NCBI GenBank assembly: GCA_013390605.1
Contig: JACAUB010000001.1
Location: forward strand, 736,164-786,675
DNA from: Bacteroidota bacterium
Lineage (GTDB): Bacteria > Bacteroidota > Bacteroidia > Bacteroidales > Cfx3-03
Direction of reading: 5' to 3'
Length of the DNA stretch: 50,512 bases
In this document: piece by piece, positions 25,228-33,921 of the stretch
Layout: every line of letters begins with the position of its first letter
Position numbering within the stretch: position 1 is the first letter of the stretch
Notes under the pieces: model-generated
Databases searched by the model: none
Told to the model about the DNA's origin: nothing
Seen by the model: only the letters and a program-made list of their open reading frames with translations
Made by a program: the position numbers and the translations under genes

Positions 25228-26415
25228 ATGGAAGATCTGCATTCAAATATTGATGATTTCTATCGGGACCTTATTGTAAAGGCCCTTTCAGATAAAGCTT
25301 CATTTGAAGAAACCCAGCTTTTGAAAAGATGGATTGAAGAAGACACTGATAATCAAATTTATTTTGATCAGATGAAGAGTGCATGGCAAGTTAGTTCGTC
25401 CATTCACCCACTAACTCGGTTTGATGCAGAGAATGCATGGCAAAAAGCAAAAGCTTTAATCGAAGAAGAAAATACAGACGAATCGGATAATCGCTTTGAC
25501 TTTGCTTTTATAGCTAGAATAGCTGCTATGTTGATATTCGCATTTATGCTTGGTGGGCTTGCCACCTATTTCGGATTTAAAAAAGCAATAAACCTGAGCT
25601 CAATTGTTCAAAATAGTGTAAATGAAATTAGCGCACCTTTGGGGAGTAAGACAAAGTTAGTGTTATCTGATGGTACTAAAGTCTGGCTAAATGCAGGAAG
25701 TAAACTTCGTTATTCTCAGACTTATAATACGAATCATCGAGAGGTATATCTTGAAGGAGAGGCTTTTTTTAAAGTTCAGACTAATCCTGAAAAACCCTTT
25801 ATCGTTAAAACGTCTGAAATGAGTGTTAAGGCTTTTGGTACCACTTTTAATGTAAAAGCCTATCCTGATGAAGCTACTATTACCACTACACTAGTTGAAG
25901 GTATTGTTAAAATTGAAGGTACTGATAAAAACTCGAAGAAATTTAATGTATCTCTTAAGCCTAAACAGAACCTGATCTACGTTAGGAAATCGTTTTCAGA
26001 AAATATAGGCCCCATTAAGATCGAACCTAAAAAACAAAATATTGTAACCACCAGTGTGGATAGAAGTACGATCGATGATAAATCTAAAAATGAGAGTATC
26101 CCAGTTAGTATTGATCGGGATATAAAAACCGCTTTATATACATCATGGAAAGATGATAAGTGGACTGTGGAGCGTGAAAAGCTTGATAATTTGGCTGTAA
26201 TGCTTGAACGACGTTATAATGTCAGTTTTGTTTTTAAATCTGATTTGTTAAAAAAATATAGAATCTCTGGAATAATCAGAAAAGAGACCCTCGAACAAGT
26301 ACTCGATTTATTGAAATTGACAGTGCCAATGACATATAAAATTAAGGAGGGTATTGTAACTATTGATTTTGATAAAGAGAGATCGGTAAATTATTTAAAA
26401 ATAATGCAGTATTAA
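25228..26415 (+). CDS. FecR-type anti-sigma factor (block 1)
   Basis: A 395-residue inner-membrane anti-sigma regulator. The cytoplasmic part (1-93) binds the sigma factor. One membrane segment lies at about 94-116 (FIARIAAMLIFAFMLGGLATYF). The periplasmic FecR domain (about 135-235) has LSDGTKVWLNAGSKL, EVYLEGEAFFKV and FGTTFNVKAYPDE. The C-terminal DUF4974/STN-like domain (about 318-385) has LDNLAVMLERRYNVSFVF. It is about 65 residues longer than the second FecR in this window because of a Lys/Ser-rich linker at about 255-300. It is expected to receive a signal from the neighbouring SusC STN domain. Confidence 0.95.
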   Translation: MEDLHSNIDDFYRDLIVKALSDKASFEETQLLKRWIEEDTDNQIYFDQMKSAWQVSSSIHPLTRFDAENAWQKAKALIEEENTDESDNRFDFAFIARIAAMLIFAFMLGGLATYFGFKKAINLSSIVQNSVNEISAPLGSKTKLVLSDGTKVWLNAGSKLRYSQTYNTNHREVYLEGEAFFKVQTNPEKPFIVKTSEMSVKAFGTTFNVKAYPDEATITTTLVEGIVKIEGTDKNSKKFNVSLKPKQNLIYVRKSFSENIGPIKIEPKKQNIVTTSVDRSTIDDKSKNESIPVSIDRDIKTALYTSWKDDKWTVEREKLDNLAVMLERRYNVSFVFKSDLLKKYRISGIIRKETLEQVLDLLKLTVPMTYKIKEGIVTIDFDKERSVNYLKIMQY

Positions 26416-26460
26416 CAAAATCTAAATGCCTATGAAATGATTTCATCTTTGAATTTAAAA

Positions 26461-26491
26461 ACAGAGTAGGTACGGTCAATACCCACCCTGT
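26461..26491. other. Hairpin between FecR and SusC of block 1
   Basis: Arms ACAGAGTAGGTA (26461-26472) and TACCCACCCTGT (26480-26491), loop of 7. The two non-matching positions are A-C on the plus strand but G-U on the minus strand, where the stem is fully paired and followed by five U residues. It lies in the 156-base FecR-SusC gap. It could attenuate or process the transcript between regulator and transporter genes, or act as a minus-strand terminator. Confidence 0.5.
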
Positions 26492-26571
26492 TTAGTTTCC
26501 AATTAACATGTAAGATATTCTGTAGGAAGAATACCTTACTACTTGTCTAATTACAAAACATTCACAAAATT

Positions 26572-29500
26572 ATGAAAAAAAAACTAATTAATTATCGGTT
26601 TGGTTTATCCCGAATCGGCAAAATTTTACTAGTTATGAAAATTAGCTGTTTCCTCACGCTTTTATGTGTTTTGCAAGTTTCAGCAACAGTTTATTCACAA
26701 AACACATTGATGGATTTAGAATTGAAAAACAAGACGGTTCGCGAAGTTTTGAAAACACTTGAAGTTAAAAGTGATTTTCGTTTCTTCTACAATGATGATT
26801 TTACATCGTTGAATAAAGTTTTATCTATAAACGTTCATCAAAAAGGTATCAATGAAATTTTAAAAGAATTACTTTCCGATGAAAATGTTACCTATAAATT
26901 CATGGCAGATAATGCAATCGTTATAGTACCTGTTTCTGAATTACAGCAGAAAAAAATAACAGGTACTGTTGTAGATGCCAGTAGCGGTGAATCCCTAATC
27001 GGGGTAAGTATAATGATAGAGGGTACTAACCAAGGTACGGTTACAGATGCGAATGGAAAATTCTCATTGAATATACCAAAACCAAACGTTATACTTAAGG
27101 TAACCTATATGGGTTATACTACTGAAAAGATAATGATAAAGGATCAGACACGAATTGACATAAAGCTTGTCCGCGATGTGAAAAGTCTGGACGAAGTAGT
27201 GGTTGTAGGTTATGGTTCAAAAAAACGTGCTGATGTTACAGGTTCTATCACATCTGTTCCTAAATCACGTTTAGCAACCATTCCTGTTACTAATGTTTTA
27301 CAATCTGTAGAAGGTACTGTTGCCGGATTAAATATTTCCAATACATCTTCTGTTCCCGGAAGTGTGCCGGCCGTTTTAGTGAGAGGACAAAACTCTATAA
27401 CTGCTCAGTCGGGCCCTTATATTGTTGTTGATGGTATTCCTTTGATTAAAACAGTTGGCTCATCATTAAATGATATTAATCCAAACGATATCGCCTCTAT
27501 TGAGGTCTTGAAAGATGCTTCAGCAACTGCTATTTATGGAGTTATGGGCTCTAATGGTGTGATATTGGTGACAACCAAAAGAGGTCTTACCGGTAAACCT
27601 GTTATTCGTTTAAGTGCTTATACCGGTATTGAAGATATCGCACACATACTTCAGCCACGTAGTGCTGTAGATTATGTCCAGAAATATAAAGATTACATGA
27701 CGGCAACAGGGCAAACCCAAACAAATCCTGTTCCTAATTATGGCGAATTAGCAAATTATAATGCCGGAAAAGTAACAGACTGGGTTGGCGCGGTAACCCA
27801 ACAAGGTATTATGAACGATCAGAATTTAAGTATTTCTGGTGGTACTGCTGATGTGAAATATTATGTTGGTGGTGAATATATGAAGCAAAAAGGGGTAATT
27901 GATGGATACCAATACCACAGAGCAACTGTACGAACCAACCTGGATATTAATGTCACCAGCTTTTTAACGGTAGGGATGTCATCATTTCTCTCGTCTAATA
28001 ATTACGATGGAGGAAGAGCCAATTTATTAAATGCAACGGCAATGAGTCCGTATGCACCAATATATAATTCAAATGGTACCTATGCTATCTATCCGATGAA
28101 TCCTGAGCAATTATATACTAATCCTTTACTGGGTTTAACTACAGACAGATTGAGTCGTACCGTAAACCTGAATGGTAATGTTTATGCTGAAGTAAAGTTC
28201 TCGGGAGCATTAAAAGGATTGAAGTATCGTTTAAACGCTGGATATATTTATTTTCCTGAGCGTTACGCTAATTATACAGGAAGAGCTGATAATGATTTAA
28301 TAGGAACAGCGAGTATAACAAATGCACATACAAATAACTATACTGTTGAAAATATCTTGTATTATACAAAGGAATGGAATAAGCATCATCTTGATTTAAC
28401 CGGATTGTATAGTGCACAAGAAAGAAAGTATATAACTTCAACTGCCGGTGCAACAGGTTTTGTAAATGATATCATCAGTTATGACAATCTTGGTGCAGGA
28501 GCAACTCAAACTAGTAGCTCTTCTGCTGATAGGTATGGGCTGAACTCTCAAATGGGAAGAATAAACTATACTTACGACAGTAAATATTTAATTACTTTAA
28601 CTGCACGACGTGATGGTTCTTCAGTATTTGGTGCTAATACTACTAAGTATGGAGTATTTCCTTCTGCTGCTTTGGCATGGAATGTAACCAATGAATCATT
28701 TATGAAGAGCGTTTCATTTGTAGATAATCTTAAACTCAGACTCTCTTATGGAAAAACAGGTAATGAGGGTGTAAGTGTTTATCGGACGATTACAACAGAT
28801 AATGCTGTTCGCTATCCCTTTTCAGGAATAAGTACAATTGGTGTTGTAGCAGGTAATCTTGGGAATGCCAACCTCAATTGGGAAACTACCAAAACAATGA
28901 ATGTTGGTATTGATTTTACTGTTCTTCATAACAGAATCACCGGTACAGTAGATTATTATCATAACAATACATACGATCTACTCCTTTTAAGAAGTATTCC
29001 AATTATTACCGGCTATAGTTCTGTAATGGATAATATAGGTAAAACGACGAATCAGGGTCTTGAAATATCACTAAATACCCGGAATATTGTTAGTAAGGAT
29101 TTTAAATGGGAAACCTCAATTGTATTTGCTGCCAATAAAAATAAAATTGTAGATATTTACGGTGATGGGAAAGACGATTTAGGCAACAGGTGGTTTATTG
29201 GTCATCCAATTAGTGTAGTATACGACTATGTATTGCAAGGTGTATGGCAAACCGGAGAAGATGCCTCTAAACAAGACCCGGGTGCAAAACCAGGCGATCT
29301 GAAATTTAAAGATGTAAATGGTGATGGTAAAATTACTGCCGATGACCGGGTTATTTTAGGACAAACAACGCCCAAATGGACAGGTGGTTTTACAAATACC
29401 TTTTATTATAAGAATTTCAATCTGAATATTTTTATTCAAACCCTTCAAGGGATGACTAAAGGTGATCCAGATTTGAATTATGGAGATGAAACCGGAAGAA

Positions 29501-29844
29501 GAAATACACCTGCGGAAGTAGGTTATTGGACGCCAACCAATATGAGTAATACGCGTCCTTCCTTGTCGTATAATAACACAAGGGGTTACGGATATGCCAG
29601 CGATGCCAGTTATACAAGAATAAAAGATGTAACGCTCAGCTATGTATTCCCAAAAGGTTTATTAGAGAAATTACGTTTGGAAAATTGTACACTTTATGTA
29701 AGTGGAAAGAATTTATACACTTTCACAAAGTGGATAGGATGGGATCCTGAAAACAACTACTCATATAGAGGATCAGGTGACTGGACTAATAATTATCCGC
29801 TAACACGCTCATTTGTTTTAGGCGTAAACTTATCATTTAAATAA
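26572..29844 (+). CDS. SusC/RagA-family TonB-linked outer-membrane transporter with STN domain (block 1)
   Basis: A 1090-residue outer-membrane porin for glycan import. In order: signal peptide within residues 1-42 (ending VYSQ), STN signalling domain (about 45-120), carboxypeptidase-regulatory-like beta-sandwich (about 128-200), the SusC signature EVVVVGYGSKKRADVTGSI (208-226), plug (about 225-345, with VLKDASATAIYGVMGSNGVI), then the 22-strand barrel ending in NLSFK. The usual YGARGANG plug motif reads YGVMGSNG here. The STN domain and upstream sigma/FecR pair make it a transducer as well as a transporter. It works with the SusD gene 19 bases downstream and with TonB-ExbBD. Confidence 0.96.
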   Translation: MKKKLINYRFGLSRIGKILLVMKISCFLTLLCVLQVSATVYSQNTLMDLELKNKTVREVLKTLEVKSDFRFFYNDDFTSLNKVLSINVHQKGINEILKELLSDENVTYKFMADNAIVIVPVSELQQKKITGTVVDASSGESLIGVSIMIEGTNQGTVTDANGKFSLNIPKPNVILKVTYMGYTTEKIMIKDQTRIDIKLVRDVKSLDEVVVVGYGSKKRADVTGSITSVPKSRLATIPVTNVLQSVEGTVAGLNISNTSSVPGSVPAVLVRGQNSITAQSGPYIVVDGIPLIKTVGSSLNDINPNDIASIEVLKDASATAIYGVMGSNGVILVTTKRGLTGKPVIRLSAYTGIEDIAHILQPRSAVDYVQKYKDYMTATGQTQTNPVPNYGELANYNAGKVTDWVGAVTQQGIMNDQNLSISGGTADVKYYVGGEYMKQKGVIDGYQYHRATVRTNLDINVTSFLTVGMSSFLSSNNYDGGRANLLNATAMSPYAPIYNSNGTYAIYPMNPEQLYTNPLLGLTTDRLSRTVNLNGNVYAEVKFSGALKGLKYRLNAGYIYFPERYANYTGRADNDLIGTASITNAHTNNYTVENILYYTKEWNKHHLDLTGLYSAQERKYITSTAGATGFVNDIISYDNLGAGATQTSSSSADRYGLNSQMGRINYTYDSKYLITLTARRDGSSVFGANTTKYGVFPSAALAWNVTNESFMKSVSFVDNLKLRLSYGKTGNEGVSVYRTITTDNAVRYPFSGISTIGVVAGNLGNANLNWETTKTMNVGIDFTVLHNRITGTVDYYHNNTYDLLLLRSIPIITGYSSVMDNIGKTTNQGLEISLNTRNIVSKDFKWETSIVFAANKNKIVDIYGDGKDDLGNRWFIGHPISVVYDYVLQGVWQTGEDASKQDPGAKPGDLKFKDVNGDGKITADDRVILGQTTPKWTGGFTNTFYYKNFNLNIFIQTLQGMTKGDPDLNYGDETGRRNTPAEVGYWTPTNMSNTRPSLSYNNTRGYGYASDASYTRIKDVTLSYVFPKGLLEKLRLENCTLYVSGKNLYTFTKWIGWDPENNYSYRGSGDWTNNYPLTRSFVLGVNLSFK

Positions 29845-29863
29845 TCCTAAAAAGAATAAACAC

Positions 29864-31486
29864 ATGAAAAAATATATATTTATTATAGTTAGTTCCATCA
29901 TGCTTATTGGAGCTATCTCATGTAAAAAGAATTATCTGGACGAAACTCCTCTTTCATCCTATACGCCTGTAACACTTACAGATTCATTAGGATTTCAGGC
30001 TTCATTAATCGGTTTATATAATCATGTAAGTACTTTTTTTACGTATTCCGATAATCAAGGTTATCTAAGTGTATGGCAGGTAGGAACGGATGTCGCAAAT
30101 GCTACTGCAAACCAGCAAGGTATAGAAGTTCCTTATTACAATTATGCCTTGTTGACAGCTAATGATGGGGCAGCAAGTTATATCTGGAACAGGAATTACA
30201 TATTATCAAACTTATCTAATATTATTATTGATAATGTGGCTAATGCTAAGCTTTCAACAAATGGGAAGAATAGTATTGCTGCTGAAGCAAAATTCTTTCG
30301 TGCTTATGCCTACAATAATTTAGCTACATTATTTGGAAAAGTTCCTTTGGTAAAACATGCTTTGACAGGTCCTAAAACCGATTTTGTACGTGCTCCTTTA
30401 GATAGTGTTAATAATTTCATTGTAAGTGATCTTATTTACGCATCAACTTATTTGCCTGATATTGAATCAGTGCCTACAAATACCAAAGGGAAAATGTATG
30501 CAAGAGCTAATAAGTTTATGGCGATGCAGTTACTTGCTGAGGTTTATTTAAGAATGGGAAAACCTGATCTGGCAGAGGCGCAGGCTCAAAATGTAATAAA
30601 CAGTGGAAAGTTTAGCCTCATTAAATCTCGTTTTGGTGCTAAAACGGCTCTCCCTGGCGATTATTATTCTGATATGTTTGTTTATGGTAACCAACGCCGA
30701 TCACAGGGAAATACTGAAAATATCTGGGTATTGGAAGAGGAAAATCCGGCATCTGTTGTAGGTGGATATACAGGATCGCCACAGCAACGAAGAGTTTGGG
30801 GTGCTGCCTACTATAATATCAATGGTATGGCTCTTTGTGATTCTCTTGGGGGGAGAGGAATTGCCCGTCTACGACTCAGTAATTGGGTTTTATACAAGCT
30901 TTATTCGAAGTCTGATATTCGTAATTCGCAATATAATTTACGAAGAAGATATTGGTATAATGATGCTACAAAACCCACCTTATATGGAAAGATTATTCCT
31001 TATACCGGTCCTGATACATTGTATAAAATTTGTCCTTCAATTACAAAGTGGGGACAGTTTGATCCAAATGATACTTTTGGCTATGCAATGATTAAAGATT
31101 TTCCACTTATGCGTTTAGGTGAAACTTATCTTCTCTTAGCTGAAGCACAGTTCAAGCAAGGAAAATTGACAGATGCAGCCGCAAGTATAAATGTTTTAAG
31201 GAAAAGAGCATTTCCAAAGTATCCGGCTGAGGGTCAGGTACAGGCAGCAAACATAACGATGGATTTCATTTTAGATGAAAGAGCTCGTGAGTTGGTAGGT
31301 GAAGAAAACAGACGTATGACTTTAATGCGGACTGGTACATTGGTTGATAGAGCCTTGAAGTTGAACTCGAATGATGCTCAACATCCTACTGTTGGATTAA
31401 CCGCAACACATTTATTATTGCCTATTCCTTTGACAGAAATTCAACTTAATAAGGATGCAAAACTGGAACAAAATCCTGGTTATTAA
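29864..31486 (+). CDS. RagB/SusD-family glycan-binding surface lipoprotein (block 1)
   Basis: A 540-residue lipoprotein. The lipobox puts the lipidated cysteine at residue 20 (IGAISC KKNYLDETP). TPR-like helices of the SusD fold follow (AAEAKFFRAYAYNNLATLFG, AEAQFKQGKLTDAAASINVLRKRA), with the conserved LDERARELVGEENRRMTL and the C-terminal signature EQNPGY. It forms the lid over the SusC barrel and binds the oligosaccharide at the cell surface. It closes block 1, with a strong terminator 32 bases after the stop. Ligand specificity cannot be read from the sequence. Confidence 0.95.
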   Translation: MKKYIFIIVSSIMLIGAISCKKNYLDETPLSSYTPVTLTDSLGFQASLIGLYNHVSTFFTYSDNQGYLSVWQVGTDVANATANQQGIEVPYYNYALLTANDGAASYIWNRNYILSNLSNIIIDNVANAKLSTNGKNSIAAEAKFFRAYAYNNLATLFGKVPLVKHALTGPKTDFVRAPLDSVNNFIVSDLIYASTYLPDIESVPTNTKGKMYARANKFMAMQLLAEVYLRMGKPDLAEAQAQNVINSGKFSLIKSRFGAKTALPGDYYSDMFVYGNQRRSQGNTENIWVLEEENPASVVGGYTGSPQQRRVWGAAYYNINGMALCDSLGGRGIARLRLSNWVLYKLYSKSDIRNSQYNLRRRYWYNDATKPTLYGKIIPYTGPDTLYKICPSITKWGQFDPNDTFGYAMIKDFPLMRLGETYLLLAEAQFKQGKLTDAAASINVLRKRAFPKYPAEGQVQAANITMDFILDERARELVGEENRRMTLMRTGTLVDRALKLNSNDAQHPTVGLTATHLLLPIPLTEIQLNKDAKLEQNPGY

Positions 31487-31517
31487 TAGAATGATTATTT
31501 ATTCTGTTTAGTCTTAT

Positions 31518-31555
31518 ACAATGGCTGATTACTGCAAAGTGTCAGCCATTGTTTT
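31518..31555 (+). terminator. Intrinsic terminator closing block 1 (after susD)
   Basis: Perfect 11-bp stem ACAATGGCTGA (31518-31528) and TCAGCCATTGT (31542-31552), loop of 13, followed by TTT. Placed 32 bases after the SusD stop, it separates the two sigma-FecR-SusCD blocks. Confidence 0.88.
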
Positions 31556-31762
31556 ATCAATATTTTCATCCGTAAATAATTTGTTTTTATAGGTCGGTTG
31601 GAATTCGCATTTTAATATTACATCCGTGTTTGTGTTTGTAAAACATGCTCATTCAAATTATAGATCAATCGGAAAGGTTAGCAGTTATTTACCTTTCACG
31701 CTCCTAATATTCAGCGATAATGAGGGGATAATGGTCCTTCCATCCAAATAGAGTTCCGTATG

Positions 31763-31815
31763 CTTCCACCATGCCTCCGCTCCAACTCCCCCATAATAGG
31801 GGAGTCATGGCGAAG
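31763..31815. repeat. REP-like imperfect palindrome
   Basis: Outer arms CTTCCACCATG (31763-31773) and CATGGCGAAG (31806-31815) pair with a small bulge. Inner arms ACTCCCC and GGGGAGT (31785-31791, 31799-31805) pair perfectly around a short loop. The whole is GC-richer than its surroundings and has no coding potential, resembling interspersed REP-type elements. Copy number elsewhere in the genome is unknown. Confidence 0.5.
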
Positions 31816-31830
31816 TCACACCGGAAGCAC

Positions 31831-31851
31831 GCCGGACTCATGCCGGACTCA
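31831..31851. repeat. Short tandem repeat of GCCGGACTCA
   Basis: Two copies of GCCGGACTCA (31831-31840 and 31842-31851) separated by one base, 15 bases after the REP-like palindrome and probably part of the same element. Confidence 0.6.
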
Positions 31852-32096
31852 ATGGCTGTAATACCTCTGGTATAGAGTGAATTAACTTAATAGAAATAAG
31901 GATAATTAAATGGTTGTCTCTGTAATATTTTGATCTTTAATATGTTACAACTGGTAGCGATACGAAATCTAATATTATTAGGATTATCCAAGCCGAATCC
32001 TACAAGCATGTAAAAAAATCATGTTTCGAAACTAGATTTTTCGTTTGGCTGAAACGCTATTTTATATTGGATAGGGAACAATGATTTTTTTTGTTT

Positions 32097-32104
32097 TACA
32101 TTTG
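32097..32104 (+). promoter_or_regulatory. Putative -7 promoter element for the second ECF sigma gene
   Basis: TACATTTG matches TAnnTTTG, 35 bases before the ATG at 32140. No -33 TTTG at the expected distance. Confidence 0.5.
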
Positions 32105-32139
32105 TCGCAATATAAACCTCCAATTATCTTTTTTACACG

Positions 32140-32721
32140 ATGCAACGTATTAATGGGATTGATGAAGAAGTTTTGATTGAAAGGTTAAAAGATGGTGATG
32201 AAACAGCCTTTGAATTATTATTTCGATTTTATTATGCTGGTTTAGTAGTTTTTGCTTCACAATTTACTTTTGATTTGGAGGAATCAGAAGACATTGTTCA
32301 AAATTTTTATATCCGTTTGTGGGAGAAAAGAAGTAATTTGAAAACTGCTGATTCTTTGAAATCCTATTTCTTTCAATCAGTAAAAAATAGTTGCCTGAAT
32401 TTTTTAAAACATCAAAAAGTAAAAGAGCAATCTATTCATGATTTATTATCGCTTTCTGAAAAGAGTCTTCTTTATGATCCAAATCTCTATATTGCATCTG
32501 AGTTACAGGAAAAAGTTAAGCGATGTATTGATACGCTTCCCGATAGAAATAGAGAAGTATTTAAGATGAGTCGTTTTGATGGACTTAAAAATGAAGAGAT
32601 AGCTGAAAAGCTAAACATCTCAAAACGGACAGTTGAAACACATATTAGTAACTCGATCAAAATTTTAAAGACCGAACTCAAAGATTATGTCGGGTTACTT
32701 TTTCTTTTGGGTCTTTTCTGA
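32140..32721 (+). CDS. ECF-type RNA polymerase sigma-70 factor (block 2)
   Basis: A 193-residue ECF sigma of the same group as the one at 24508 but clearly diverged. Region 2 shows GDETAFELLFRFYYAGLVVFA and EDIVQNFYIRLWEKR. Region 4 shows LPDRNREVFKMSRFDGLKNEEIAEKLNISKRTVETHIS. It ends in a short hydrophobic tail (LLFLLGLF). It has its own promoter-like element and leads the second FecR-SusC-SusD set, so the two blocks can respond to different ligands. Confidence 0.95.
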   Translation: MQRINGIDEEVLIERLKDGDETAFELLFRFYYAGLVVFASQFTFDLEESEDIVQNFYIRLWEKRSNLKTADSLKSYFFQSVKNSCLNFLKHQKVKEQSIHDLLSLSEKSLLYDPNLYIASELQEKVKRCIDTLPDRNREVFKMSRFDGLKNEEIAEKLNISKRTVETHISNSIKILKTELKDYVGLLFLLGLF

Positions 32722-32821
32722 ACTATCATCATAATTTCTTCTGTTTTCACTTTCTGATTTTTTTTTGATTTGGCTTACGTGTGATCGTATCTTTAGTTGT
32801 ATTATCTAAAGATTGATCAAC

Positions 32822-33796
32822 ATGGAAAACAAAGAAATTACTGAATTCATCGATCGAAGGAAATTGATGAAATTTGATGACGAAGTTGAAGAAGCTTTAT
32901 CATCAATCTCACAGATTGAAAAGATTGAGGTTGATGAGGCGTATGCGACGGTTCGGGAACGCATGCAAAAGAATATGCATTTCCATAGGTTCTTGAATCA
33001 AGTACAGCGTGTTGCTGCAATACTTTTTATCCCATTACTGATTGGCAGTTTATGGTATATGGCTTCCAATAAGAAAGCTGAAAAAACTTTTGCATCATCG
33101 ATTTATACTACCAAAAGTCCCATTGGTATGCGTTCGATATTAACATTGCCGGACAGTTCCAAAGTCTGGTTGAATTCAGGTAGTACGCTTTCCTATTCCA
33201 TCCCTTTTACTAAGTCGAACAGAAGAGTTGCTATCAAAGGTGAAGCTTATTTTGAGGTTTCAAAAATTCATGGATCATCATTTTTTGTTAATTCAGCCAA
33301 TCTTGAAGTTAAAGTATTGGGAACTAAGTTCAATTTTAAAGCATACAATGATGAAAAAAGAACAGAAGTATTTCTTGATGAAGGTAAAGTTGAACTTTAT
33401 CCTTCAAAAAATGGCGAGAAAGATATAAAAGATAAAGTTGTTATTGAGCCAGGAACCAGAGCAATAGTTGACAATGCAAATGGACACATAATCACCAGTA
33501 TTGAAAATACGGAGAAGTTTACCGCTTGGCGAAAGGGAATGATGATATTTGATAATACATCTTTTGGCGAAGTCGCAAAGCAATTGGAAAGATGGTATGG
33601 GACTGAAATTATAGTAAGAGATCCAGTAGTTTATAAGTATAAAATCACTACTAAGTTTAAGGATGAGACACTCAAGGATGTTCTTGAGATGCTTGAAATA
33701 TCATCGCCGATAAAAATCAGATATAAGCCAAATGTTCTTGATCCAATAACAAATCAAATAAAGATCAAATCAAAAATAATAATAGAAAAAAAATAA
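32822..33796 (+). CDS. FecR-type anti-sigma factor (block 2)
   Basis: A 324-residue anti-sigma regulator of normal length. Cytoplasmic N-terminus to about residue 60, one membrane segment (VQRVAAILFIPLLIGSLWYM, 61-80), the FecR domain (about 100-205; LPDSSKVWLNSGSTLSY, VAIKGEAYFEVSK, LGTKFNFKAYND), and a C-terminal STN-like domain from about 240 (FGEVAKQLERWYGTEIIV, TLKDVLEMLEISSP). The ATG at 32822 (MENKEITEF) is preferred to a TTG three codons earlier. It is 100 bases after the sigma gene and 125 bases before its SusC partner. Confidence 0.94.
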   Translation: MENKEITEFIDRRKLMKFDDEVEEALSSISQIEKIEVDEAYATVRERMQKNMHFHRFLNQVQRVAAILFIPLLIGSLWYMASNKKAEKTFASSIYTTKSPIGMRSILTLPDSSKVWLNSGSTLSYSIPFTKSNRRVAIKGEAYFEVSKIHGSSFFVNSANLEVKVLGTKFNFKAYNDEKRTEVFLDEGKVELYPSKNGEKDIKDKVVIEPGTRAIVDNANGHIITSIENTEKFTAWRKGMMIFDNTSFGEVAKQLERWYGTEIIVRDPVVYKYKITTKFKDETLKDVLEMLEISSPIKIRYKPNVLDPITNQIKIKSKIIIEKK

Positions 33797-33838
33797 AGCC
33801 ATTTGCCTATGAAGAGATAACGACTGTATCAAAAAAAA

Positions 33839-33856
33839 GAGGTGTTGTAGCACCTC
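33839..33856 (+). other. Short hairpin upstream of the second susC
   Basis: GAGGTG (33839-33844) and CACCTC (33851-33856) pair around TTGTAG. A second segment, CCTCTCTT, just before 33871 could pair instead with AAGAGG, giving mutually exclusive structures. It lies in the FecR-SusC gap, the same relative position as the hairpin in block 1. Confidence 0.4.
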
Positions 33857-33921
33857 CTTAAGCCTCTCTTGTGAAGAAGAGAAGTAACATTTTTAAAAAG
33901 AATTTAAAAACATGTAAATTT

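Larger units (their letters stand above)
31556..32139. other. 580-base intergenic region between the two SusCD blocks
   Basis: No gene is supported. It holds a GC-richer patch (about 31740-31870) with a long imperfect hairpin and a short tandem repeat, listed separately, and the promoter region of the second sigma gene at its right end. The rest is AT-rich with no recognised element. Confidence 0.6.

Noticed and set aside
31831..31851. Tandem repeat as the start of a CRISPR array
   Set aside because: Two 10-base copies with a one-base gap; there are no spacers and no cas genes nearby.
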